Source of the DNA: CANKJK01 sp964400405
GTDB taxonomy: Bacteria > Acidobacteriota > Vicinamibacteria > Vicinamibacterales > UBA2999
NCBI GenBank assembly: GCA_964400405.1
Contig: CAYNUO010000006.1
Span: 6,048 to 70,047, forward strand
Reading direction: 5' to 3'
DNA length: 64,000 bases
Shown: positions 50,458 through 57,273 of the stretch, one piece after another
How positions within the stretch are numbered: the stretch's first letter is position 1
Layout of the letters: each line of letters starts with the position of its first letter
The notes under the pieces: generated by a model
The model's database searches: none
Seen by the model: only the letters and a program-made list of their open reading frames with translations
Told to the model about the DNA's origin: nothing
Program-made: the position numbers and the translations under genes

Positions 50458-52142
50458 TTCTTCCCTGGTTTCTTCGGGGCCGGCGCGGCCGCGTTGGCAC
50501 CCGTCCCGCCCTCGGCGTACTTCACGTAGGGCGTCAGCGGCGTGACCATCAGCGGCACCTTCTCGCGGACCGTATTCACCTGGAACGACGTCGCCGAGCG
50601 GAGCAGCGCCAGCTTGCCGGTCCACGGGTCCAGCACGAGGCGGGCGCCGAGCGGCAACGCAGCCAGCTGATCGAGGTTTTCCAGGTCGAGTTCCGGCGCT
50701 TTCTGCATCAGCTCGGCGAGCCGGACGTTCGGGCCGCCGTCGGAGATGTGGTCGCCGATGTGCGGCTGAATCAGGTTGGGCAGCGCCTTGGAGCGCTCCG
50801 CGATGAGCTTCAGGAAGAGCCCGGCGTTGGTCAGCTTGTCCGCGTAGGGCGACTTCTTCAGCATCTCCAGCACCTTGGCGTCGGCGGCGGTCTCCTGCCG
50901 CGCGTCGCGGTTGGTCTTGAGCGTCTTCAGCAGCACCTCGTCGTCGACCATCATGCGGTCGGCGAACGCGAACTGCGGGTTGACGAGTGGGTGTCCGAGG
51001 ACGATGTGGGCGAGCTCGTGCGCCATCATCATCGCGAGGCTGCCTTCGTCCGGCAGGACGTCCACGAGGCCGCGGCTCATGACGATCGTGTGGCCGACGG
51101 TGAACGACTCGAACGGCGACGTCAGCAGCACCCGCGCGTGGACCGGGCGGTCGAGCGCGATCTCGTTGGTGACGAGCAGGTTGTTGAGCACCGTCTCGAG
51201 CACCTTCTCGACGTCACCGGGCATCCCGATGAGCTGGGCCTTCTCGAGCCGGAGCAGGACGTTGTCTTCGGCTTCCTTCTCCCAGCGCCGCTGGCTCTCA
51301 ACGGGAGAGAGCTGTCCCTCTGGACGGGCCTGATCCTGAATCGTCGGCTCGCTGATCTCGATGGACGTGAACGCGGTCTTCGCCTGCGTCTGCTGCGTGT
51401 CGTAGCCCCAGAGCTTGATCTGGCTCTTGAAGCGCGGCTCGGACGACTGCGGGGCCGTGGCGTCCTTGGCGTCCAGTTCCTCGACGTGCGTGTAGGACGG
51501 CACCCACACGCCGGCCTGGACGTTCGTGCGCCAGCTGTCGACGTGGAACGCGACGTTCTTCTTGAACATCAGCCGTTCGATCCTGCGGTTGATGCCGTTG
51601 AACCGCACGATGTTGAAGCCGGCGTCCTCTACCCAGATCCGGCCGGCGAAGCCGTTTGCGATGTCCTTCTTGGGGCGGACGTCGATCACGTAGCAGCGGG
51701 CCTCGCCGAGGAACTCGCGCCGGACGAGCGTGAAATCGTAGCGCTTCGGCTCGAGCATTTCCCAGTCCGCGACGACCATGGCTGCGAAACCGTCGGGAAT
51801 GTATTCCAGGTCGCGGTTGCGGTTGGCGCCCTCGAATCGCGGCGCCGCCTTGCCGCCGGACACGGTCAGCAGACGGGGCCCGCTGCGCCAGCCGAAGCGG
51901 CCGAGCAGGTAGCTGTCCTCGCTCGGGATCAGGCCGACCTTCTCGTCCATGGAGAGGTTCTGGATGTAAACCTCCACCATCGGCTTGAATTCGCGGATGT
52001 TCGTGATGAGCGTGGACTCGCTCTGGTTCGCCTTGTTGATGATCTCCTCCACCGCAGGCGTCTGCGCGGTGGGAGACGCCACCAGTCCGGCGAGCAGGAG
52101 AACGGTCGGAAGAAGGGCCTGGCGTCGCATGCTGTGTGTCAT
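50454..52142 (-). CDS. Exported M48-family zinc metalloprotease with large N-terminal domain
   Basis: A 562-residue protein: signal peptide (MRRQALLPTVLLLAGLVASPTAQ), a 260-residue N-terminal region with beta-rich segments resembling outer-membrane lipoprotein-sorting/LolA-like folds (RYDFTLVRREFLGEARCYVIDVRP, GRIWVEDAGFNIVRFNG), then a peptidase domain with HELAH at 375-379 and a downstream E417-TAAD421 likely giving the third zinc ligand. M48 enzymes such as BepA and LoiP perform outer-membrane quality control. The Lys/Pro tail (APAPKKPGKK) is odd. It overlaps the upstream tonB gene by 4 bp. Confidence 0.85.
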   Translation of the reverse strand: MTHSMRRQALLPTVLLLAGLVASPTAQTPAVEEIINKANQSESTLITNIREFKPMVEVYIQNLSMDEKVGLIPSEDSYLLGRFGWRSGPRLLTVSGGKAAPRFEGANRNRDLEYIPDGFAAMVVADWEMLEPKRYDFTLVRREFLGEARCYVIDVRPKKDIANGFAGRIWVEDAGFNIVRFNGINRRIERLMFKKNVAFHVDSWRTNVQAGVWVPSYTHVEELDAKDATAPQSSEPRFKSQIKLWGYDTQQTQAKTAFTSIEISEPTIQDQARPEGQLSPVESQRRWEKEAEDNVLLRLEKAQLIGMPGDVEKVLETVLNNLLVTNEIALDRPVHARVLLTSPFESFTVGHTIVMSRGLVDVLPDEGSLAMMMAHELAHIVLGHPLVNPQFAFADRMMVDDEVLLKTLKTNRDARQETAADAKVLEMLKKSPYADKLTNAGLFLKLIAERSKALPNLIQPHIGDHISDGGPNVRLAELMQKAPELDLENLDQLAALPLGARLVLDPWTGKLALLRSATSFQVNTVREKVPLMVTPLTPYVKYAEGGTGANAAAPAPKKPGKK

Positions 52143-53212
52143 GTCAGTCGAAACACGATCGTGACTGTCGCGCGAACGTCCACCGGATCGCCCGACTGGG
52201 TCGCCGGCTTGAACGTGATTCGTTCCGCTGCCGCGCGGGCCATGTCGTCAAGGCCGTGCCCGAGGCCACGCACCACGCGAACCACCTTGACCTGGCGTCC
52301 CGCCGTGAACACGACCTCGAGGATCACGTCGCCTTCGACCTTCGCCGCGCGCGCCTCGTCAGTATATGCAGGCGTGGGCTTCGAAAGTACCTCGACCGGC
52401 GTGGGCGGAACCGCCGCTCTCGGTGGGGCGGGCGTGGCTGCGGCCGGTCGGGTCGCGGCAGTATCCCCGAAGCCCGAGGCCTGGACGGTGCCCGTCGGCC
52501 GGGCCGGCGCCCCGGCAGGCGCCGAGCTGCCGAACCCCGACGACGCGACCTGCCCGCGCGCGGCCGGCGCCTGGCGCCCCTGACCGCCTTCGAACCCGGA
52601 GGTGGCCACTGAGCCCCGCCGGTCCGTACCGGGCCTCGGCTGGGCCGAGCCGCCAAAGAGGCCCGTCTGCGCGGCCTGCAGCTTGAGGTCCGGGGCCGCC
52701 GCCTGCGGCGCGTCGAACCCGGTGGTCTGTACGGTGCCCTTCGGCGCCGCGGCCGCGGCGGCCGCCGGCGCGTCGAACGCGCCGACCGCGACCTCGGGCT
52801 TCGGCGGCGGTGGCGCCTCGGGCTTCGGCGGCTCCGGAGCTGGCGGCGGTTCCGGCTTCGGCGGTTCCGGCGGCGGCTCCGGCTCGGGTGGCGGCTCCAC
52901 GGCGAGCGCGTCCAGGGTCTGGGTGTCGACCGATGGCGGCGGCGCTGCGTCGACCTTCACCGGCGTGGAGGGGGAGGCCAGCGCCATGTACATCAGGCGC
53001 TCAAGCTGAGTGCTGGGCTTCGGCGTCGCCGGCCGGTTGTTCAGAAAAAGGAGAAACGCGATCGCCCCGGCGTGAAGGGCCAGGCTGATGACGACCGCCG
53101 AAGGCGATCGCCGGGCGGGGACGTGTTCGTCGAACAGTTCGCGGTCCTCGAGCGCGCGTGGAGCTGAAATCGTGTGCGACGGTTTCGCGCGTGAGAAGGT
53201 ATTGTAAACCAC
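52139..53212 (-). CDS. TonB-like energy transducer with GF-repeat linker
   Basis: A 357-residue protein: cytoplasmic N-terminus, membrane helix (about 38-57, SAVVISLALHAGAIAFLLFL), a Pro/Glu/Lys stretch (107-140), then six imperfect repeats ending in GF or AF (V-A-V-G-A-F-D, V-Q-T-T-G-F-D, Q-T-G-L-F-G, V-A-T-S-G-F-E, V-A-S-S-G-F-G, V-Q-A-S-G-F-G) spaced about 20 residues apart (141-251), and a C-terminal TonB domain (about 275-357). It starts at GTG 53212, 14 bp from the divergent mtnA. Coupled to the M48 gene, it may energise envelope remodelling rather than uptake. Confidence 0.88.
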   Translation of the reverse strand: MVYNTFSRAKPSHTISAPRALEDRELFDEHVPARRSPSAVVISLALHAGAIAFLLFLNNRPATPKPSTQLERLMYMALASPSTPVKVDAAPPPSVDTQTLDALAVEPPPEPEPPPEPPKPEPPPAPEPPKPEAPPPPKPEVAVGAFDAPAAAAAAAPKGTVQTTGFDAPQAAAPDLKLQAAQTGLFGGSAQPRPGTDRRGSVATSGFEGGQGRQAPAARGQVASSGFGSSAPAGAPARPTGTVQASGFGDTAATRPAAATPAPPRAAVPPTPVEVLSKPTPAYTDEARAAKVEGDVILEVVFTAGRQVKVVRVVRGLGHGLDDMARAAAERITFKPATQSGDPVDVRATVTIVFRLT

Positions 53213-53226
53213 GGGATTCCAACCAG

Positions 53227-54279
53227 ATGCTGCCGACGATCGCGTGGGAAGACGACAAGATTCTGATGATTGACCAGCGCAAGCTGCCCGCCCGCGAGGT
53301 GTGGGTCCGCTGCGCGACGGCCGCCCAGGTGGCCAAAGCCATCACGACGATGGTGATCCGCGGGGCTCCGGCGATCGGCGTGGCGGCCGCGATGGGAATC
53401 GCGCTCGAGATGCGGCGCAGCAAGGCGGCCGGGACCAAGCAGTTCACGACCGAGTTCCAGAAGACCTGCGACCTGCTCGCGGCCACCCGGCCCACGGCGG
53501 TCAACCTGTTCTGGGGCATCGAGCGGATGAAGCAGGCCTTCGCCGCCGCTGCGGCCGACGGCGCGTCGGTCGACGAGATCAAGACGCGCCTCCGGACGAC
53601 GGCCGACCGCATTCATGACGACGACGTGGCGAGTTGCCGCGCCATCGGCGCGTTCGGTGCCTCGCTGGTGCCCGACACCGCGACGATCCTCACCCACTGC
53701 AATGCCGGCGCGCTGGCGACGGCCGGCTACGGCACGGCGCTCGGCGTCATCCGCGGCGCGGTCGAGGCCGGCAAGCGCGTGGCCGTGCTGGCCGACGAGA
53801 CGCGACCGTTCCTCCAGGGCGCCCGGCTGACCGCCTGGGAACTGGTGCGCGACGGCATCGATACGACCGTGATCACCGACAACATGGCGGGGGCGCTGAT
53901 GCGGACGAGCCGCATCGACCTGGTCGTCGTCGGTGCCGACCGCATCGCCGCCAACGGCGACGCGGCCAACAAGATCGGCACCTACTCCGTGGCGGTGCTG
54001 GCGAAGGAGCACGGCATTCCGTTCTACGTGGCCGCGCCGATGTCGACCGTCGACCTCGCCACGGCGGACGGCACGGGCATTCCGATCGAGGAGCGCAACG
54101 AGCGTGAGGTGACGCACGTGGGGACGTCCCGGCTGACGCCGGTCGGCGCGCGCATCAGGAACCCGGCATTCGACGTGACGCCCAATCGTTTCATCAGCGC
54201 GATCATCACCGAGCGTGGCATCGCGCGGGCTCCGTTCGCGGACTCGCTCCAGGCACTGGTCGCTGGCGCGTCCGCCTAG
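53227..54279 (+). CDS. mtnA: S-methyl-5-thioribose-1-phosphate isomerase
   Basis: A 350-residue enzyme of the methionine salvage pathway, related to eIF2B alpha. Diagnostic stretches are TMVIRGAPAIGVAAAMG, ILTHCNAGALATAGYGTALG (catalytic Cys) and VGADRIAANGDAANKIGTY (catalytic Asp). It isomerises methylthioribose-1-phosphate to the ribulose form. ATG 53227 is chosen over an in-frame ATG at 53158, which lies inside the divergent tonB gene. The tsaD gene follows 18 bp later (6 bp if GTG 54286 is used). No other mtn genes are in the window. Confidence 0.95.
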   Translation: MLPTIAWEDDKILMIDQRKLPAREVWVRCATAAQVAKAITTMVIRGAPAIGVAAAMGIALEMRRSKAAGTKQFTTEFQKTCDLLAATRPTAVNLFWGIERMKQAFAAAAADGASVDEIKTRLRTTADRIHDDDVASCRAIGAFGASLVPDTATILTHCNAGALATAGYGTALGVIRGAVEAGKRVAVLADETRPFLQGARLTAWELVRDGIDTTVITDNMAGALMRTSRIDLVVVGADRIAANGDAANKIGTYSVAVLAKEHGIPFYVAAPMSTVDLATADGTGIPIEERNEREVTHVGTSRLTPVGARIRNPAFDVTPNRFISAIITERGIARAPFADSLQALVAGASA

Positions 54280-54297
54280 CGGTCCGTGCAGAGGGCC

Positions 54298-55374
54298 ATG
54301 CCCTTCACACTGCTCGGGATCGAAACCTCCTGCGACGAGACGAGCGCGGCGCTGGTCTCCGAGACGGGCGACGCGGCCCGCCCGTGGCGGATCCACGCGA
54401 ACGTCGTCGCGTCGCAGGCGGCGCTGCACCGTGAGTGGGGCGGTGTCGTGCCGGAGATTGCCTCGCGTCAGCACATCAGGGACATCTGCGGCGTGGTCGA
54501 CGCGGCGTTCGCGGAAGCTGGCGTGACGCTGGACGACATCGGCGCCGTGGCCGTCACGGAGGGGCCGGGCCTCGTCGGGTCGCTGCTCGTCGGCGTGTCC
54601 TTCGCGAAGTCCGTGGCCTTCGCCAGAGGGATTCCGCTGGTCGGCGTGCACCACCTGGCGGGTCACATCGAGTCGATCGTGCTGGCGCACGGGGAGATGC
54701 CGCTCCCGGCCGTCGTGCTGGTCGTCTCGGGAGGGCACACGAGCCTCTACCGGATGGACGCGCCCGGTGCATACGTCCGTCTCGGCCGTACCCGCGACGA
54801 CGCCGCCGGCGAGGCGTTCGACAAGGTGGCAAAGCTGCTGGGCCTTGGCTATCCCGGCGGGCCGATCATCGACCGGCTTGCGAGGCAGGGCAAGGAGACC
54901 GCCGTCCGCTTTCCGAAGATGCGGCTGACGCATGCCGACCGGAACGCCCCTGAACTCCCGGGCACGCGCGACTTCAGCTTCAGCGGCCTCAAGACCGCGG
55001 TCCTCCGGCACGTCACCGCGCGGGTGGACGCGCTCGGTGTGGCGGGTCCGGGCTCGTTGCCGGAACAGGAGCAGGCCGACATCGCGGCGAGCTTCCAGCG
55101 GTCCGTCGTCGAGACGCTGGTCGATCGACTGATGGAGGCGGCCCGCGAGGAAGGCGCGGCGAGCGTCGGCATTGCGGGCGGCGTGTCGGCCAACAGCCGG
55201 CTGCGGAGCCTGGCCGAGGAGCGGGCAGCCGCGTCGGGACTGCCGCTGCTGATTCCGCCCGTGGCGCTCTCGACGGACAACGCGGCGATGATCGCAGCCG
55301 CGGGGTTCCGCCGCCTCCGTGCGGGCCGCATTTCGGACTGGACGCTCAACGCGCACGCCGCGCTCGCGCTGTAG
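54298..55374 (+). CDS. tsaD: tRNA N6-adenosine threonylcarbamoyltransferase TsaD
   Basis: A 358-residue Kae1/TsaD protein: LLGIETSCDETSAALV opening, HH-x3-H metal site (H118, H119, H123 in HHLAGH), VSGGHTSLYRM and IAGGVSANSRLR. It adds the threonylcarbamoyl group to A37 of ANN-decoding tRNAs with TsaB and TsaE. A GTG at 54286 would add four residues; the ATG gives the standard N-terminus. It is an essential housekeeping gene, probably co-transcribed with mtnA. Confidence 0.96.
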   Translation: MPFTLLGIETSCDETSAALVSETGDAARPWRIHANVVASQAALHREWGGVVPEIASRQHIRDICGVVDAAFAEAGVTLDDIGAVAVTEGPGLVGSLLVGVSFAKSVAFARGIPLVGVHHLAGHIESIVLAHGEMPLPAVVLVVSGGHTSLYRMDAPGAYVRLGRTRDDAAGEAFDKVAKLLGLGYPGGPIIDRLARQGKETAVRFPKMRLTHADRNAPELPGTRDFSFSGLKTAVLRHVTARVDALGVAGPGSLPEQEQADIAASFQRSVVETLVDRLMEAAREEGAASVGIAGGVSANSRLRSLAEERAAASGLPLLIPPVALSTDNAAMIAAAGFRRLRAGRISDWTLNAHAALAL

Positions 55375-55391
55375 CCCGGCAGGAGCACGCC

Positions 55392-55805
55392 ATGAAGACG
55401 CACACCGACTACCTGCTGTTCGAAACTGCCGAACGGCAGGAGTTCGTCCGGATCACCGACGACGTGGCGCGCATCGTCGAGGCAAGCGGCGTGACGGACG
55501 GCCTTGCACTGGTGTCGGCGATGCACATTACGTCGGGGGTCTACGTGAACGACTGGGAAGACGGGCTGATTCACGATTTCCAGGTCTGGCTGGAGAAGCT
55601 GGCCCCCGCCGGACTCCCATACCGTCATCACCAGACCGGGGAGGACAACGCCGACGCGCATCTGAAGCGGACGTTGATGGGGCACCAGGTCATGGTGCCG
55701 ATCACGAGGGGCGCGCTGGATCTCGGCCCGTGGGAACAGGTGTTCTACGCGGAATTCGACGGCCAGCGCCCGAAGCGCGTGGTCGTGAAGGTGATGGGGC
55801 TCTGA
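55392..55805 (+). CDS. yjbQ: YjbQ/UPF0047 family protein (secondary thiamine-phosphate synthase type)
   Basis: A 137-residue protein matching the full UPF0047 length, with GLALVSAMHITSGVYVND, DNADAHLKRTLMGHQVMVPI, LGPWEQVFYAEFDGQR and conserved His residues (HHQTGEDNADAH, GHQ). E. coli YjbQ can replace ThiE weakly; the physiological role is unclear. It lies 17 bp after tsaD, and the Nudix ATG shares its final base. Confidence 0.93.
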   Translation: MKTHTDYLLFETAERQEFVRITDDVARIVEASGVTDGLALVSAMHITSGVYVNDWEDGLIHDFQVWLEKLAPAGLPYRHHQTGEDNADAHLKRTLMGHQVMVPITRGALDLGPWEQVFYAEFDGQRPKRVVVKVMGL

Positions 55806-56266
55806 TGGCTGGACGGCGGGAGTATCCGGACCGGCCCTATGTCGGTGTCGGCGCGGTGATTGTCGACGCCGCCGGACGGGTGGTGCTCATCAAGCGGCGG
55901 TTCGAGCCGCGCGCCGGTGAGTGGAGCCTGCCGGGCGGTAACCTGGAGGTCGGCGAAACGCTCGAGGCGGCCGTTGCGCGGGAGATGGAGGAGGAGACGG
56001 GGCTTGTGGTCGAGGTCGGCCCGGTCGTTGAAGTCTTCGACCGCATCATGCGCGACGACGAGGGGCGCGTTCGCTTCCACTTCGTCATTGTCGACTATCT
56101 CTGCTGGCCGGTCGGCGGCACGCTCGGCGCGGCGTCGGACGTGTCGGAGGCGGCGCTGGTCGACCCGCTGGAGCTGGGTCCCTATGGGTTGACGGCCAAG
56201 GCGACCAGCGTCATCGAGCGGGCGCTGGCCATGTGGCAGGTCAGGCCGGAACGCCGCCGTCGCTGA
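55805..56266 (+). CDS. NUDIX hydrolase
   Basis: A 153-residue protein with an intact Nudix box (G-x5-E-x7-REUxEExGU) in GGNLEVGETLEAAVAREMEEET, Mg-binding Glu residues included, followed by GLVVEVGPVVEVFDRI. The SLPGG lead-in and VRFHFVIVDYLC strand suggest an ADP-sugar or 8-oxo-dGTP/NTP-type pyrophosphatase; the substrate is not determinable. It overlaps yjbQ by one base and the convergent PilZ gene by 26 bp. Confidence 0.92.
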   Translation: MAGRREYPDRPYVGVGAVIVDAAGRVVLIKRRFEPRAGEWSLPGGNLEVGETLEAAVAREMEEETGLVVEVGPVVEVFDRIMRDDEGRVRFHFVIVDYLCWPVGGTLGAASDVSEAALVDPLELGPYGLTAKATSVIERALAMWQVRPERRRR

Positions 56267-56582
56267 GGCGCAGCAGCAACGCGCGAAGCGCGTTCTGCGC
56301 GTGCACGGACGGGTTGATGAACTCCAGCCCCGATTCGTAGGTCAGGGTGTCGGCCGCCAGGTCGACCACGCGGCTGTGGACGACCCGGCCTGCAATCACC
56401 AGCGCGGTTCCGTCCACGGCCAGCCGCACTTCGTGCAGCGACTCGAGGCGGAGCGGCCGATCGGTCTCGACCAGCACGCCACCCGCGCTGATCTGCGTGA
56501 CCACGAGTGGCATGGCCACGATGATGTCGCCGGTCAGGCTGCCTTCGACGGGCAGCCGCATCGCCCTGCGCTGTTCGTGCAT
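56241..56582 (-). CDS. PilZ-domain protein (probable c-di-GMP receptor)
   Basis: A 113-residue single-domain protein: EQRRAMRLPVEG gives the RxxxR-like motif and TQISAGGVLVET the D/N-x-S-x2-G-like motif (Gln in place of Asp), followed by strands LHEVRLAVDGTALVIAGRVVHSR. It may bind c-di-GMP; the altered second motif may weaken it. It lies 56 bp downstream of the receiver-like gene and overlaps the 3' end of the Nudix gene in convergent orientation. An HD-GYP gene 12 kb away offers a c-di-GMP context. Confidence 0.82.
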   Translation of the reverse strand: MHEQRRAMRLPVEGSLTGDIIVAMPLVVTQISAGGVLVETDRPLRLESLHEVRLAVDGTALVIAGRVVHSRVVDLAADTLTYESGLEFINPSVHAQNALRALLLRLSDGGVPA

Positions 56583-56638
56583 CGGAACTGTCTGATGATG
56601 CCGGAATCGCTGCGAGCTGTCGATAATTCGACGGCTGC

Positions 56639-57028
56639 TCAGTTCAGCCTGGGCAGGTCCGGGCCGTCCGCCCGGCCCTCCTTGGGCGCGGGCAGGTCGC
56701 CGGGCTCGGCCGCGACCGAGGGTTCATCCTCGGCCGCGATCGTCATGACCGGTATGTGCCTGGTGACAGGGTCCAGCTTCAGCATGGTCAGCACCTGCAG
56801 GTCCGAGGCCTCGTTCAGCGCCGCCCGCAGGATCACGAGATCGGGCTGGATGCTGCGAATCTGTTCGTACGCCCGTCCGTCGGGCGGCACGAAGACCATG
56901 TCGTAATGTCCCGCAGCCAGCACGGTGTCCAGCAACCGGAGGACACCGGGGTCGCCATTGACGAGCACGACCCGCTGGGCGGGTGGAAGTGCGGAGTGGG
57001 ATGGCGACGCGTGGACGGGCAGGGTCAT
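56639..57028 (-). CDS. Degenerate response-regulator receiver domain
   Basis: A 129-residue stand-alone receiver-like domain. N24-G-D26 stands near the acid pocket, but the strand that should end in the phosphoacceptor reads PDLVILR, with R68 where Asp is expected, and the last strand lacks the conserved Lys. It therefore should not be phosphorylated in the usual way. The C-terminus (PAPKEGRADGPDLPRLN) is a disordered tail. It probably acts as a protein-protein adaptor with the downstream PilZ protein. Confidence 0.75.
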   Translation of the reverse strand: MTLPVHASPSHSALPPAQRVVLVNGDPGVLRLLDTVLAAGHYDMVFVPPDGRAYEQIRSIQPDLVILRAALNEASDLQVLTMLKLDPVTRHIPVMTIAAEDEPSVAAEPGDLPAPKEGRADGPDLPRLN

Positions 57029-57222
57029 TGGCGACCTCCTGCCCTCACTTCTACAGGAATCGTGCCATGTGCGGCGCGCCCATCTACAGCGCTTTCAGGC
57101 GAGCTGGGCGGTAGTCCCTGGCGGTCTCGGTGGGTGTCGACAGCAGTGGGGACGTACGGCGTCCCTCTGTTGTCTCGGGGGCTGGAGGGCGTCTCGCTAT
57201 CGGGTGGGATGAGGTCTTGAAG

Positions 57223-57258
57223 CTCCGACGCCCGTTCCCAGCGGAACGAGCGTCGGAG
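57223..57258 (-). terminator. Strong hairpin downstream of the 990-aa receptor gene
   Basis: CTCCGACGC/GCGTCGGAG (9 bp) with a two-base bulge on each side, then GTTCC/GGAAC (5 bp) and a CAGC tetraloop, beginning 15 bp after the receptor stop. It is very stable; on the minus strand it is followed by AGCTTCAAG, not a T run. Confidence 0.55.
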
Positions 57259-57273
57259 TGCGTGATGGTCTGC

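Noticed and set aside
53041..55356. A 771-codon minus-strand open frame opposite mtnA and tsaD
   Set aside because: It overlaps two unambiguous housekeeping genes and shows only Arg/Asp/Gly-rich shadow composition.
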